From the NCBI GenBank assembly GCA_016201275.1, contig JACQDB010000048.1:1-64000 (forward strand): 64,000 nucleotides of DNA, read 5' to 3'. This DNA is from Acidobacteriota bacterium. GTDB lineage: Bacteria > Acidobacteriota > Blastocatellia > UBA7656. Within the stretch, counting starts at the first letter, position 1; every line of letters begins with the position of its first letter. Under the pieces are notes generated by a model that was not told the DNA's origin, ran no database searches, and was given only the letters and a program-made list of their open reading frames with translations. Positions 8,151 to 15,732 of this stretch are shown here, piece by piece. The position numbers and the translations under genes are program-made.

Positions 8151-9086
8151 TTACCTCTGCAAAGCGGCAACGGTTGCCTCCAGCGATTCCGGATTTTCGA
8201 CGTTGAAAATCCGTGCCTCACGATTGAGGCTCCGCACCAGTCCCGATAAAACCTTGCCGCTTCCCACTTCCACAAACGTCTCTACGCCTGCATCCATCAA
8301 GCGTTTTATCGAATCGCTCCAACGCACAGGCGCAGCGACTTGGCGAAACAAAGCGTCACGCGCCGCCGTCGCCGTAGTAATCACTTCGGCATCTACGTTG
8401 GTGACCAGCGGCGTCTGCAAATCCCGAAACTCGGTGGCCTCTAACACGGGCCGTAATTTTTCCGCCGCTGGCGTCATCAACGCGCAGTGAAAAGGTGCGC
8501 TCACGGCCAACATCACAGCGCGGCGTATGCCTTTCTCTTTCGCCAACTCGACAGCGTGTTCTACTGCTGCTTTATCTCCGGCAATAACAATCTGCGTCGG
8601 CGAATTAATATTCGCAGGCGAACAAATGCCAAGGCTTGATGCCTCTGTACACACCGCTTCGACGGTGGCAGCATCGCCGCCCAGCAAAGCCGCCATCGCG
8701 CCCGCGCCCGCCGGAACCGCTTCCTGCATAAACGTGCCGCGTTGTCTGACCACGCGCACGGCGTCGGCAAAGTGCAAAGCGCCAGCCGCAACCAGAGCGC
8801 TGTATTCGCCCAACGAATGACCAGCGACAACATCGGCGCGCACGCCGCGCTCCTGCAAAGCGCGCAATGCGGCAATAGAGACCGTCAAAATCGCCGGTTG
8901 CGTATTCGCGGTTAATTTCAAATCTTCTTCGGGACCGGCAAAACAAAGTCTCGAAAGCGCTTCGCCAAGCGCCGCATCGGCCTCTTCAAAAACCTGGCGT
9001 GCAGCGGACAAATGCTCGAACAACTCTTTGCCCATGCCAACCTGCTGCGACCCTTGCCCCGGAAATACAAATGCTAACTTAGTCAT
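8151..9086 (-). CDS. fabD: Malonyl-CoA:ACP transacylase
   Basis: 311 residues. It transfers malonyl from CoA to ACP. The N-terminus FVFPGQGSQQVGMG, the nucleophile Ser91 in AGHSLGEYSAL, and His200 in SAPFHCALM are all present. It sits between plsX and acpP on the minus strand. The 125-bp gap to acpP is where fabG lies in many genomes; no remnant of it is visible. The 87-bp spacer to plsX is filled with heptamer repeats. Confidence 0.97.
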   Translation of the reverse strand: MTKLAFVFPGQGSQQVGMGKELFEHLSAARQVFEEADAALGEALSRLCFAGPEEDLKLTANTQPAILTVSIAALRALQERGVRADVVAGHSLGEYSALVAAGALHFADAVRVVRQRGTFMQEAVPAGAGAMAALLGGDAATVEAVCTEASSLGICSPANINSPTQIVIAGDKAAVEHAVELAKEKGIRRAVMLAVSAPFHCALMTPAAEKLRPVLEATEFRDLQTPLVTNVDAEVITTATAARDALFRQVAAPVRWSDSIKRLMDAGVETFVEVGSGKVLSGLVRSLNREARIFNVENPESLEATVAALQR

Positions 9087-9087
9087 C

Positions 9088-9176
9088 AGTCCTTAGTCAT
9101 TCGTCCTTAGTTATTCGCTTCTTCCCTGTCCTTTTCGCCTCGTGAAAATCAACTAAGGACTAAGGACTAGGGACTA
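9088..9176. repeat. Facing heptamer repeats between plsX and fabD
   Basis: TCCTTAG/TCATTCG-type heptamers (9088-9117) face ACTAAGG-type heptamers (9152-9176) in inverted orientation across about 34 bases. They occupy nearly the whole intergenic spacer of the operon. Confidence 0.75.
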
Positions 9177-10211
9177 CAGAGCAACCTTCTCTTCAAATTC
9201 CAAATGGTCTTCAATTTTAGTGCTGATGTCGCCGTTGCAATACTCACGCGCTACGGCGATGGCGTTGCGTATGGCTTTGGGCGTCGAGCGCCCGTGACAA
9301 ATCACCGTGACGCCGTTGATGCCCAAAAGCGGCGCGCCGCCATATTCGGCATAATCCAAACGCTTCTTGAATTTTTGAAACGCCGGACGCGATAAAATGG
9401 CTCCGGCTTTGGTTTGCAATGACGAGGTCAATTCTTTTTTCAACAGACTCATCATAAACTCGAAGACGCCTTCACTGACCTTGAGCGCGACATTGCCGGT
9501 GAAGCCATCGCAAACAATCACGTCGGCCTGGCCGGTGTACATATCGCGGCCTTCGACATTGCCTATGAAATTGAGCGGCGAATGTTTCAGCAGTTTGAAG
9601 GCTTCTTTGGTCAGGTCATTGCCTTTGGCTTCTTCTTCGCCGATGGACAAAATGCCGACGCGCGGTTTGTGAACGCCGACGATGACGCTGGAATAGAGCG
9701 CGCCCATCACGGCGAATTCATAAAGATGTTTGGGTTTGCATTCGGCATTCGCGCCGACATCGAGGATGACCGTGCCGTGGCCTGTCAAAGTGGGCAAGAC
9801 GGCAGCCAACGCCGGACGATCAACTTTCGGCAGTGTGCCGATGACCAGTTTGGCGGTCATCATCACCGCGCCGGTGTTGCCTGCACTGACCAGAGCTTGC
9901 GCCGCGCCATCGCGCACAAGTTTTGCGGCGACACGAATCGAGCTGTTGCGTTTGCGACGCACGGCATTGGCCACCGGGTCATTCATGGTGATGACCTCCT
10001 GCGCGTCCACTATCTCGATGCGGGAATTCGGCCAAGACGCGCCGCCCTGCGCGCGGGTGTGGCGATGCTTGTCGAGTTCGCTCTGAATTTTTTCGGTCTG
10101 CCCGACCAGTATAACGCCCACGTCGAGGTCACGCGTCGCTTCCAGCGCGCCTTCTACTTCGCTAACCGGAGCGAAATCGCCCCCCATAGCATCCACAGCG
10201 ATTTTCAGCAT
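9174..10211 (-). CDS. plsX: Phosphate acyltransferase PlsX
   Basis: 345 residues, standard length. It makes acyl-phosphate from acyl-ACP for phospholipid synthesis. Family hallmarks are the N-terminus IAVDAMGGDFAP, the VSAGNTGAVMMTAKL segment, and the C-terminal YAEYGGAPLLGINGVTVICHG. It follows rpmF and precedes fabD. The ATG at 10211 has only a weak ribosome-binding site (GGTTGGA), consistent with translation within the operon. Its last codons overlap the edge of the heptamer-repeat spacer before fabD. Confidence 0.97.
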   Translation of the reverse strand: MLKIAVDAMGGDFAPVSEVEGALEATRDLDVGVILVGQTEKIQSELDKHRHTRAQGGASWPNSRIEIVDAQEVITMNDPVANAVRRKRNSSIRVAAKLVRDGAAQALVSAGNTGAVMMTAKLVIGTLPKVDRPALAAVLPTLTGHGTVILDVGANAECKPKHLYEFAVMGALYSSVIVGVHKPRVGILSIGEEEAKGNDLTKEAFKLLKHSPLNFIGNVEGRDMYTGQADVIVCDGFTGNVALKVSEGVFEFMMSLLKKELTSSLQTKAGAILSRPAFQKFKKRLDYAEYGGAPLLGINGVTVICHGRSTPKAIRNAIAVAREYCNGDISTKIEDHLEFEEKVAL

Positions 10212-10224
10212 TCCAACCCTTCGC

Positions 10225-10379
10225 GATTGCGGATTGCAAATTGCGGATTGCGGATTTTTAAATCTTCACGCATCAATCCATTCTGTCCGTGCAAATTGGT
10301 TTGCGGATTTTGCCATCTCAAGGGTCAAGAGTTGAGATTGCCAATCGGCTTTGCCGCCAATCCGCAATCTGCAATTTGC
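10225..10379. repeat. Facing heptamer repeats between rpmF and plsX
   Basis: Five GATTGCG-type heptamers (10225-10259) face a complementary array (10359-10379). The unit is the same as in the etfB-etfA spacer 5 kb away, although the two spacers lie in different operons. The central about 100 bases contain no recognisable gene. Confidence 0.75.
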
Positions 10380-10386
10380 CCTTGAG

Positions 10387-10572
10387 CTACTCTTTCTCTT
10401 TCACCGGAACGGCGGTGCGTCCGCGATAGAAACCGCACTTGGCGCAAACTCTGTGCGACATACGAGGCGTACTGCATTGTGGGCAAAGGCTGACGGAAGG
10501 CGCGGTTAAAAAGTCATGCGCCCGACGATTTCCGGTGCGTGATTTTGAATGTTTGCGTTTTGGATTTGGCAT
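10387..10572 (-). CDS. rpmF: 50S ribosomal protein L32
   Basis: 61 residues. A basic N-terminus (MPNPKRKHSKSRTGNRRAHD) is followed by a zinc ribbon, CPQC...CAKC, so this is the zinc-binding form of L32. A GGGAG ribosome-binding site precedes the ATG at 10572. It is conserved between yceD and plsX in many bacteria, as here. Confidence 0.97.
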   Translation of the reverse strand: MPNPKRKHSKSRTGNRRAHDFLTAPSVSLCPQCSTPRMSHRVCAKCGFYRGRTAVPVKEKE

Positions 10573-10587
10573 TGTATAAAAACTCCC

Positions 10588-11112
10588 TTACTGATTTTTC
10601 AATTCCTTGAGCGCCGTCCAGCGCGGGTCGCTTGCTTCCGCAGCGCAGGAGCATTGCCCTTCATTAAGATCGGCTCCGCATTCCGCGCACAACCCGCGAC
10701 AGGCTTCCTGGCACAGCCGCGACATTGGCAACGTCAGTTGAATCTGCTCGCGCACCAGATCATCTAACTCAATCACCTGGCCTTGATAATAAGCGATGGA
10801 CAGGTCGTCATCTTGCAATTCATGTTCTTCGTGCGCCTTGCGACTAGCATTGCCCGGCAGATATAACAAATCAAAATTCTGGGTAATGGGCAGCGTAAAC
10901 TTCGTCAAGCAACGGTCGCAATCGAATTGCACAGCGGTTTGGATACTGCCTCTGAGCAAGACCTCTTCACCTTCGCGGGTCGCCCGAAACTTGAGAATCG
11001 TCCGACCGATCAACTGGCCATCGGCTTCTTCCAGAGTCGGTTCCCCTTGCGGATACACCTGTTCAAGACTCAGGCCGTGGTGTTCATCAATCTGGCTGAC
11101 ATTAATTTCCAT
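10588..11112 (-). CDS. yceD: YceD/DUF177 family protein
   Basis: About 174 residues. The family member beside rpmF is implicated in 23S rRNA accumulation in other bacteria and plants. The conserved features are the pair of cysteines in FDCDRCLTKF and the acidic C-terminal cysteine cluster CQEACRGLCAECG followed by CSC. The start is uncertain: ATG at 11112 (MEINVSQID) fits the family, while GTG at 11121 adds three residues. It is the first gene of the lipid cluster and is divergent from the ECF sigma gene. Confidence 0.9.
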   Translation of the reverse strand: MEINVSQIDEHHGLSLEQVYPQGEPTLEEADGQLIGRTILKFRATREGEEVLLRGSIQTAVQFDCDRCLTKFTLPITQNFDLLYLPGNASRKAHEEHELQDDDLSIAYYQGQVIELDDLVREQIQLTLPMSRLCQEACRGLCAECGADLNEGQCSCAAEASDPRWTALKELKNQ

Positions 11113-11264
11113 AACCGGCACATCCGTCAGCGTCTGCCTGCTCTACCGGCAATCCGGCAAAAAACCGCTCAACGCAAAAGACATTCATTATTATTAGCCG
11201 CTTCTCTTTTGTCAATGCAGTTTGTTCGCGGCCCCTTTGAAAAAGCAGGAATCCCAACCTTTCG

Positions 11265-11289
11265 GGAACTTTACATTTCAGTGGGCGTG
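11265..11289 (+). promoter_or_regulatory. Candidate ECF-type promoter
   Basis: GGAAC (11265-11269), a 16-base spacer, then CGTG (11286-11289). This approximates the ECF-sigma consensus GGAAC-N16/17-CGTC and lies 44 bases before the sigma-factor start, suggesting autoregulation. One base departs from consensus. Confidence 0.4.
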
Positions 11290-11333
11290 AGTAGAGAGTG
11301 TACAATGTAGGAGGAATTTAAGATAAAGGCGAC

Positions 11334-11972
11334 ATGGGCTGGATGACCACAGTCACTCAACAGGCGCAAGCATTAGAACTCGGTGGGGTTCGGTCTATCG
11401 AATCGGCCAGCGATCATGAATTGCTGGCAGCGATTCGCGATGGCGATGAATCGGCATTTCAAGAACTGGTGCGCCGCTATCGCAATCCGATAACCAACTT
11501 CATCTATCGTATGCTTGATGATTATGAACGAGCGGTGGAATTAACGCAGGAGACCTTTATCAGGATTTATACCAGCGCCTCGCGCTATGAAGCGAACTAC
11601 AGCTTTTCGACATATATCTATCGCATTGCCACCAATCTGGCGATCAGCGAATTGCGCCGCCGCAAACGCCGCAAGTTTGTGTCGCTGTTTTCGCCCTTCA
11701 ATGATGACAATGGCGACCCTGTTGAGCTTGATCCGCAAGATGACAAGCCGTTACAAGACCAGACCCTGATTGAAGACGAACGGCGCAAAGCAGTGGCTCG
11801 CGCCATCAAGTCCTTGCCGGAAAAATATCGCGCCGCGATTGTGCTGCGCGATGTCGAAGGCTTCAGCTATGATCGCATCGCCGAAACCCTGAAGCTGTCG
11901 GAAGGCACAGTGAAATCGCGCATCAATCGCGCTCGAAATCTCTTGAAAGAAAAATTGAGCGCCTTTATGTAA
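11334..11972 (+). CDS. RNA polymerase ECF sigma factor (RpoE-like)
   Basis: 212 residues. Region 2 spans about residues 28-100, including the YRNPITNFIYRMLDDYERAV core and the ATNLAISELRRRKRRK end. A variable acidic linker follows (NDDNGDPVELDPQDD). Region 4 is at about 145-208, with the helix-turn-helix YDRIAETLKLSEGTVKSRI. It redirects RNA polymerase to stress-response promoters. The next gene is a zinc-finger membrane anti-sigma factor and the one after is an HtrA-like protein, the layout of sigma-E envelope-stress loci. A possible own-type promoter lies upstream. Confidence 0.95.
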   Translation: MGWMTTVTQQAQALELGGVRSIESASDHELLAAIRDGDESAFQELVRRYRNPITNFIYRMLDDYERAVELTQETFIRIYTSASRYEANYSFSTYIYRIATNLAISELRRRKRRKFVSLFSPFNDDNGDPVELDPQDDKPLQDQTLIEDERRKAVARAIKSLPEKYRAAIVLRDVEGFSYDRIAETLKLSEGTVKSRINRARNLLKEKLSAFM

Positions 11973-12079
11973 ACGCGACAACCGATTCGTGGCCGCGCCA
12001 CCAATCATGAAGTTGAGAGCGGAAGGGCAAGACCTAGACGCCAACCTCAACTTCCAATCATTTGCAAAAGAGAAGTTTT

Positions 12080-12805
12080 ATGATGAATTGCACGACGATT
12101 AAACGCCTGATTGATGAAGCCGAGCATCGCGATGTGCTGCCTTTTGAAGCAACCAATCATGTCAATGATTGCGCCTCCTGTCGCCACTTTGCCAACGAGC
12201 GCGCCGGGTTGCGCTATCTGTTGAGCGACATTCCACGGGTCAGCGCGCCTACGTATTTCGACGCCCAATTGAAAGCCCGATTGGCAGAAGCGAAGGCGAA
12301 ACCAGCTTTCGCTTGGCTGAATCCGACGCTCTATTTTCGCCTCGGTACGGCAACCGCCGCCTTGTGTATTGCAGTTTTCGCCCTGCAATACAGCGGCGTA
12401 ATTTCGTTGACCAACACCACGGCTTCCAAGTTGACTCCCACTACGATTGCGCCATCGCCCATGCCGACAACGCCGCAGCAAGCGAGTGACACTTTAGCGA
12501 TAAAGCCATTGCCGGAAGTTGCTCAACCAACGCCCACGCTGCCCCCTGCAACGGCGACGGTAAACGCGCCAGCGCCGTCAAGATTGATAGCTCATGCAAA
12601 AGCCAATCGGGTGCAGCCCAACAATAGCCAAGCCTTGGATGATTATGCGATAAGCGGTATGCCGCGTGTCTTCATTCGCAACAATCGCGGTCAGGAAATT
12701 GAATTACCGATGCAGCCGATCAGTGTCGGCGCGCAATCACAACTCTTGCGCCGCGCCGCACGTTCGTCCGCTTCACCTGTGGTGATGCAGCCGGTATCGT
12801 TTTAA
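12080..12805 (+). CDS. Zinc-finger anti-sigma factor, membrane-anchored
   Basis: 241 residues. The start at 12080 is preceded by AGAGAAG. The N-terminus has an anti-sigma zinc-finger pattern, His27-x3-Cys31-x2-Cys34 (NHVNDCASC). A single membrane span follows at about residues 92-115 (YFRLGTATAALCIAVFALQY). The remaining Pro/Thr/Ala-rich periplasmic part has no recognised domain. It should hold the upstream sigma factor inactive at the membrane until an envelope signal triggers release. Protein family and pairing are well supported; the signal is unknown. Confidence 0.85.
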   Translation: MMNCTTIKRLIDEAEHRDVLPFEATNHVNDCASCRHFANERAGLRYLLSDIPRVSAPTYFDAQLKARLAEAKAKPAFAWLNPTLYFRLGTATAALCIAVFALQYSGVISLTNTTASKLTPTTIAPSPMPTTPQQASDTLAIKPLPEVAQPTPTLPPATATVNAPAPSRLIAHAKANRVQPNNSQALDDYAISGMPRVFIRNNRGQEIELPMQPISVGAQSQLLRRAARSSASPVVMQPVSF

Positions 12806-12852
12806 GTTTCATCAGGCAATTTGCCATTATATCGTTCCGTTTTCGTTACACG

Positions 12853-14541
12853 ATGAGTAGAAATTTTCTAAAAACTCTGATACTCCTTTTTGCGTTGACC
12901 CCCTTGGTGCAAGGACAAACGCCTGTGCCGCCGCCAAAAGTACAGCCGCGTATTGCCGCTCCGATCCCCACGCCAGCGCCAGCGCTGACCGATGCGATGT
13001 CAGCCAATCCCAATGTCCACGTTGCCGAATGGGTGGTGTCGGTCATTCATAAAGTGGAGGTGAACAAATTGCTTGAGCGGATGCGAAAAGAGACCCGCGC
13101 CCAAGTCGGCGTTCCCGGCTCGATGCCGGAATTCGTTTACAACGTCACGACCGGCGTGGTTATTGACGACCACGGTCACATCATCACGCGACTTGCCAAT
13201 CTCGACCCCGAAGATAAAGAGCAGAACATTTCGATTGTGACCAACAGCGGCCAAAGCCTGCCCGCCAAGTTCATCGGCCTCGATTGTCCTTCCGGCTTTG
13301 CCGTACTGGAAGTTGCGGCTTTGAAAGTTGCGGCTCCCGAAACCGCGCCGCCGGTAACGCAAGGCAAGCTGGTCAGAATTTTGAGCGCCGACGTGGAGCA
13401 AAAAGTCGCCGCGAATAATTATCCGAAGCGCTTTGACATTCTGCCTTCGATTAAAGCCATGAGCGGACAGATTGAAACGGAAAGCCCGTATGCCCAGGCG
13501 CGTGGTGCCTTGACCCTGCGTTCGGCAAATCTACGCTCGCGCAATGACAGCGCCATTGTCACGACGCTTGAAAACCAACTCGTAGGCGTCGCCCAGTACG
13601 TCGGCTTTGGTCGCGCTTATTTGTTTCCCATAGATTTACTTCGCAACACCATTGCCAAACGGGTTCTCGAAAAACAGGCGACGGTGCTGACGGGTTGGCT
13701 TGGCGTGACCGGCGAAAATCTTTTTCAAATGTCGCCGCAGGAATTTCAAGCCCTCGGCATTGAACGCCGCATCGGCGTGGTGGTCAAAGAAGTTTCGCCC
13801 AACAGTCCGGCAGCGCAAAGCGGCCTCAAAGCCAAAGATGTCATCATCGGCTTTGATAATTTCGAGGTTGCCAGCACCAATGATTTAAGCACCTTTCTGT
13901 CGTCGTCGCCTTCCGGCAAAACCATCACCTTGCGAACCATCCGCGATCAACAGCCCGTAGAAATTCATGTCGTGTTGGGCGTCAAAGCCAGTTCGCAACC
14001 GCTGATTGCCGTGCAGCAATTCGAGGCGCAACCGCAAACCATCGCCGGTCAAATTGATGAAACCCGCCGCCGCATAGAAGAATTGCAGGGGCAATATCGG
14101 TTCTATCAAAAAATGCCGAAGACCGACGAGCGCGAAGAATCGCTCAAGGAGTTGACCATCGAATTGCGCGAACTCTTTGAAGCCATGCGCGTGCTGGAAG
14201 CAGCACAGGCCGAAGAGAACTCGAAATATCCGGAAGCTAATTCCTACAGCACGCAGCCGGTCAAGAAAAGCTGCACCCTCAAGACCGGCTTTACCGCCTG
14301 GGAAATGCCCAAACAACTGGCCGACAGTTTTGGCACTCCGAAAAGCGTGCTGGTGGACAGCGTCAGAAAAGGCAGCGCGGCGGAAGTCGCCGGATTGAAG
14401 GCCGGTGATGTATTGGTCAGCGCGACCGGCGAAGCGTTAACCTGCGCGCAAACCGAAGCCTTGTTTGCCAACCCTTTTGCCACGCTGACTCTGCGAGTGC
14501 TACGCAAAAAACAGCCGCTCTCGCTCCTCATCAAACCGTAA
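12853..14541 (+). CDS. HtrA-like two-PDZ protein with lost protease triad
   Basis: 562 residues with a signal peptide (MSRNFLKTLILLFALTPLVQG). The trypsin-like half aligns by eye with DegP/HtrA, but the catalytic positions are replaced. The His motif reads GHIITRLANLD, with Ala where NNHV has His. The Asp motif reads DCPSGFAVLEV, with Gly for Asp. The usual GNSGGPL reads RNDSAIV. PDZ1 covers about residues 285-375 (GWLGVTGENLF, VKEVSPNSPAAQSGLKAKDVI). A coiled coil lies near 395-445. PDZ2 covers about 460-560 (SVRKGSAAEVAGLKAGDVL). It probably works as a PDZ sensor or scaffold for the adjacent sigma/anti-sigma pair, not as a protease. Confidence 0.8.
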   Translation: MSRNFLKTLILLFALTPLVQGQTPVPPPKVQPRIAAPIPTPAPALTDAMSANPNVHVAEWVVSVIHKVEVNKLLERMRKETRAQVGVPGSMPEFVYNVTTGVVIDDHGHIITRLANLDPEDKEQNISIVTNSGQSLPAKFIGLDCPSGFAVLEVAALKVAAPETAPPVTQGKLVRILSADVEQKVAANNYPKRFDILPSIKAMSGQIETESPYAQARGALTLRSANLRSRNDSAIVTTLENQLVGVAQYVGFGRAYLFPIDLLRNTIAKRVLEKQATVLTGWLGVTGENLFQMSPQEFQALGIERRIGVVVKEVSPNSPAAQSGLKAKDVIIGFDNFEVASTNDLSTFLSSSPSGKTITLRTIRDQQPVEIHVVLGVKASSQPLIAVQQFEAQPQTIAGQIDETRRRIEELQGQYRFYQKMPKTDEREESLKELTIELRELFEAMRVLEAAQAEENSKYPEANSYSTQPVKKSCTLKTGFTAWEMPKQLADSFGTPKSVLVDSVRKGSAAEVAGLKAGDVLVSATGEALTCAQTEALFANPFATLTLRVLRKKQPLSLLIKP

Positions 14542-14560
14542 ACAGAAGCCCTGTGCCGCG

Positions 14561-14594
14561 TACCAATTTACGCACCAACAAGCGTAAGTTGGTA
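14561..14594. repeat. Inverted repeat after the HtrA-like gene
   Basis: TACCAATTTACGC (14561-14573) pairs with GCGTAAGTTGGTA (14582-14594) with one wobble; GC-rich flanks extend it. It lacks a T-run, so it is not a classical terminator. It lies between the HtrA-like gene and the methyltransferase. Confidence 0.5.
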
Positions 14595-14688
14595 TGCTGC
14601 GCCGCGCATCCTTCATCACGCCGCGTGTAGCCATTTCGTCAAGTTCGATTTAGAGAAGCTTCAATCGCTATGCTATTTTTGCAGCTAT

Positions 14689-15675
14689 ATGAAAAACAAT
14701 CCGCTGCCGAGACTCGATACTGCCGAGGAAATACGCCAGCAACTGTTGCCCTTTTGTCGGCTCAAGCGCGGCGAGGTGTGGACGGATCCGCTCGGCAAAC
14801 ACTCGGTCGCCTGCCTGGATGCTACCGACAAAACTGCCGTGAAAACTTTACTGGCCGGACAGCAAGCGCAACTTGCCGTTCACGATCCGCCTTATAATCT
14901 GGTCGCCTTTCAGGAATCTACCAGCACCAAATTCATTGACTGGTGCAGAAAATGGGTCGCCAATTCCATAGAGGTTCTGGACCACAACAGTTCTTTTTAT
15001 GTGTGGCTAGGCGCTGATCAAAATCATGATTTTCAACCTTTCCCGGATTTCATGTTGATGATGCGCGACTTCCCTTTGCAGACGCGCAGCTTTATCACCA
15101 TGCGAAATCAACGCGGCTACGGCACACAAAAAAACTGGATGGCGGTTCGGCAAGAGTTGCTCTATTACACCAGAGGCAATCCGGTATTCAACATCGCAGC
15201 CGAATACACAGACATTCCGAAAATCCTGCGCGGCTACTATAAAAAAGTGAACGGCGTGCTAACGGAAAACGGCGAGCGCGGCAAAGCCGACACCATCCGC
15301 GCCGGTAATGTATGGGTGGATATTCAACAAATTTTTTACCGCATGGAAGAGAACGTCTCCGGCTGTTACGCGCAGAAGCCTTTGAAAGCCATCGAGCGCA
15401 TACTGCGCGCCAGTTCCAGCAAAGGCGATCTGGTGATTGATTTCTTCGCCCATTCGGGAACCACGCTGCTGGCGGCAGAAGTGCTTGAGCGCCGCTGTTA
15501 CACCATTGATATTGACCCGATTTTTTGTGAGATCACCATTCGTCGCTTGGAGCATTATCGAAGCGCACATCAACTTGGCTGGCAAAATCGTCATCCGTTT
15601 GAAAACGACTTGCCCACCTTCGCCCATCTTACCGACGATGCGGATTCCTGGTCGTCATCGTCCACGCCATGCTGA
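14689..15675 (+). CDS. DNA adenine/cytosine-N4 methyltransferase, beta class (orphan)
   Basis: 328 residues. The catalytic motif IV DPPYNL is at 66-71 and the AdoMet-binding motif I DFFAHSGTT is near the C-terminus (251-259). This order (IV before I) defines beta-class amino-methyltransferases. DPPY favours N6-adenine methylation by analogy with CcrM-like enzymes. No restriction endonuclease or specificity subunit is adjacent, so it appears orphan: regulatory, phage-derived, or half of a lost system. The C-terminus ends in a Ser-rich tail (DSWSSSSTPC). No clear ribosome-binding site precedes the ATG. Confidence 0.88.
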   Translation: MKNNPLPRLDTAEEIRQQLLPFCRLKRGEVWTDPLGKHSVACLDATDKTAVKTLLAGQQAQLAVHDPPYNLVAFQESTSTKFIDWCRKWVANSIEVLDHNSSFYVWLGADQNHDFQPFPDFMLMMRDFPLQTRSFITMRNQRGYGTQKNWMAVRQELLYYTRGNPVFNIAAEYTDIPKILRGYYKKVNGVLTENGERGKADTIRAGNVWVDIQQIFYRMEENVSGCYAQKPLKAIERILRASSSKGDLVIDFFAHSGTTLLAAEVLERRCYTIDIDPIFCEITIRRLEHYRSAHQLGWQNRHPFENDLPTFAHLTDDADSWSSSSTPC

Positions 15676-15732
15676 AGTCTGAAAAAGCCTACTTGCTTCT
15701 ACCCGGCGAAAAAAGTAATCTCACCTGTTCCA

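Noticed and set aside
9582-10385. Long plus-strand open frame (267 codons) opposite plsX.
   Set aside because: It is antisense to a clear plsX gene, with composition typical of a shadow frame. Other long antisense frames (for example 1486-2052, 37860-38567 and 49688-50566) were rejected for the same reason.
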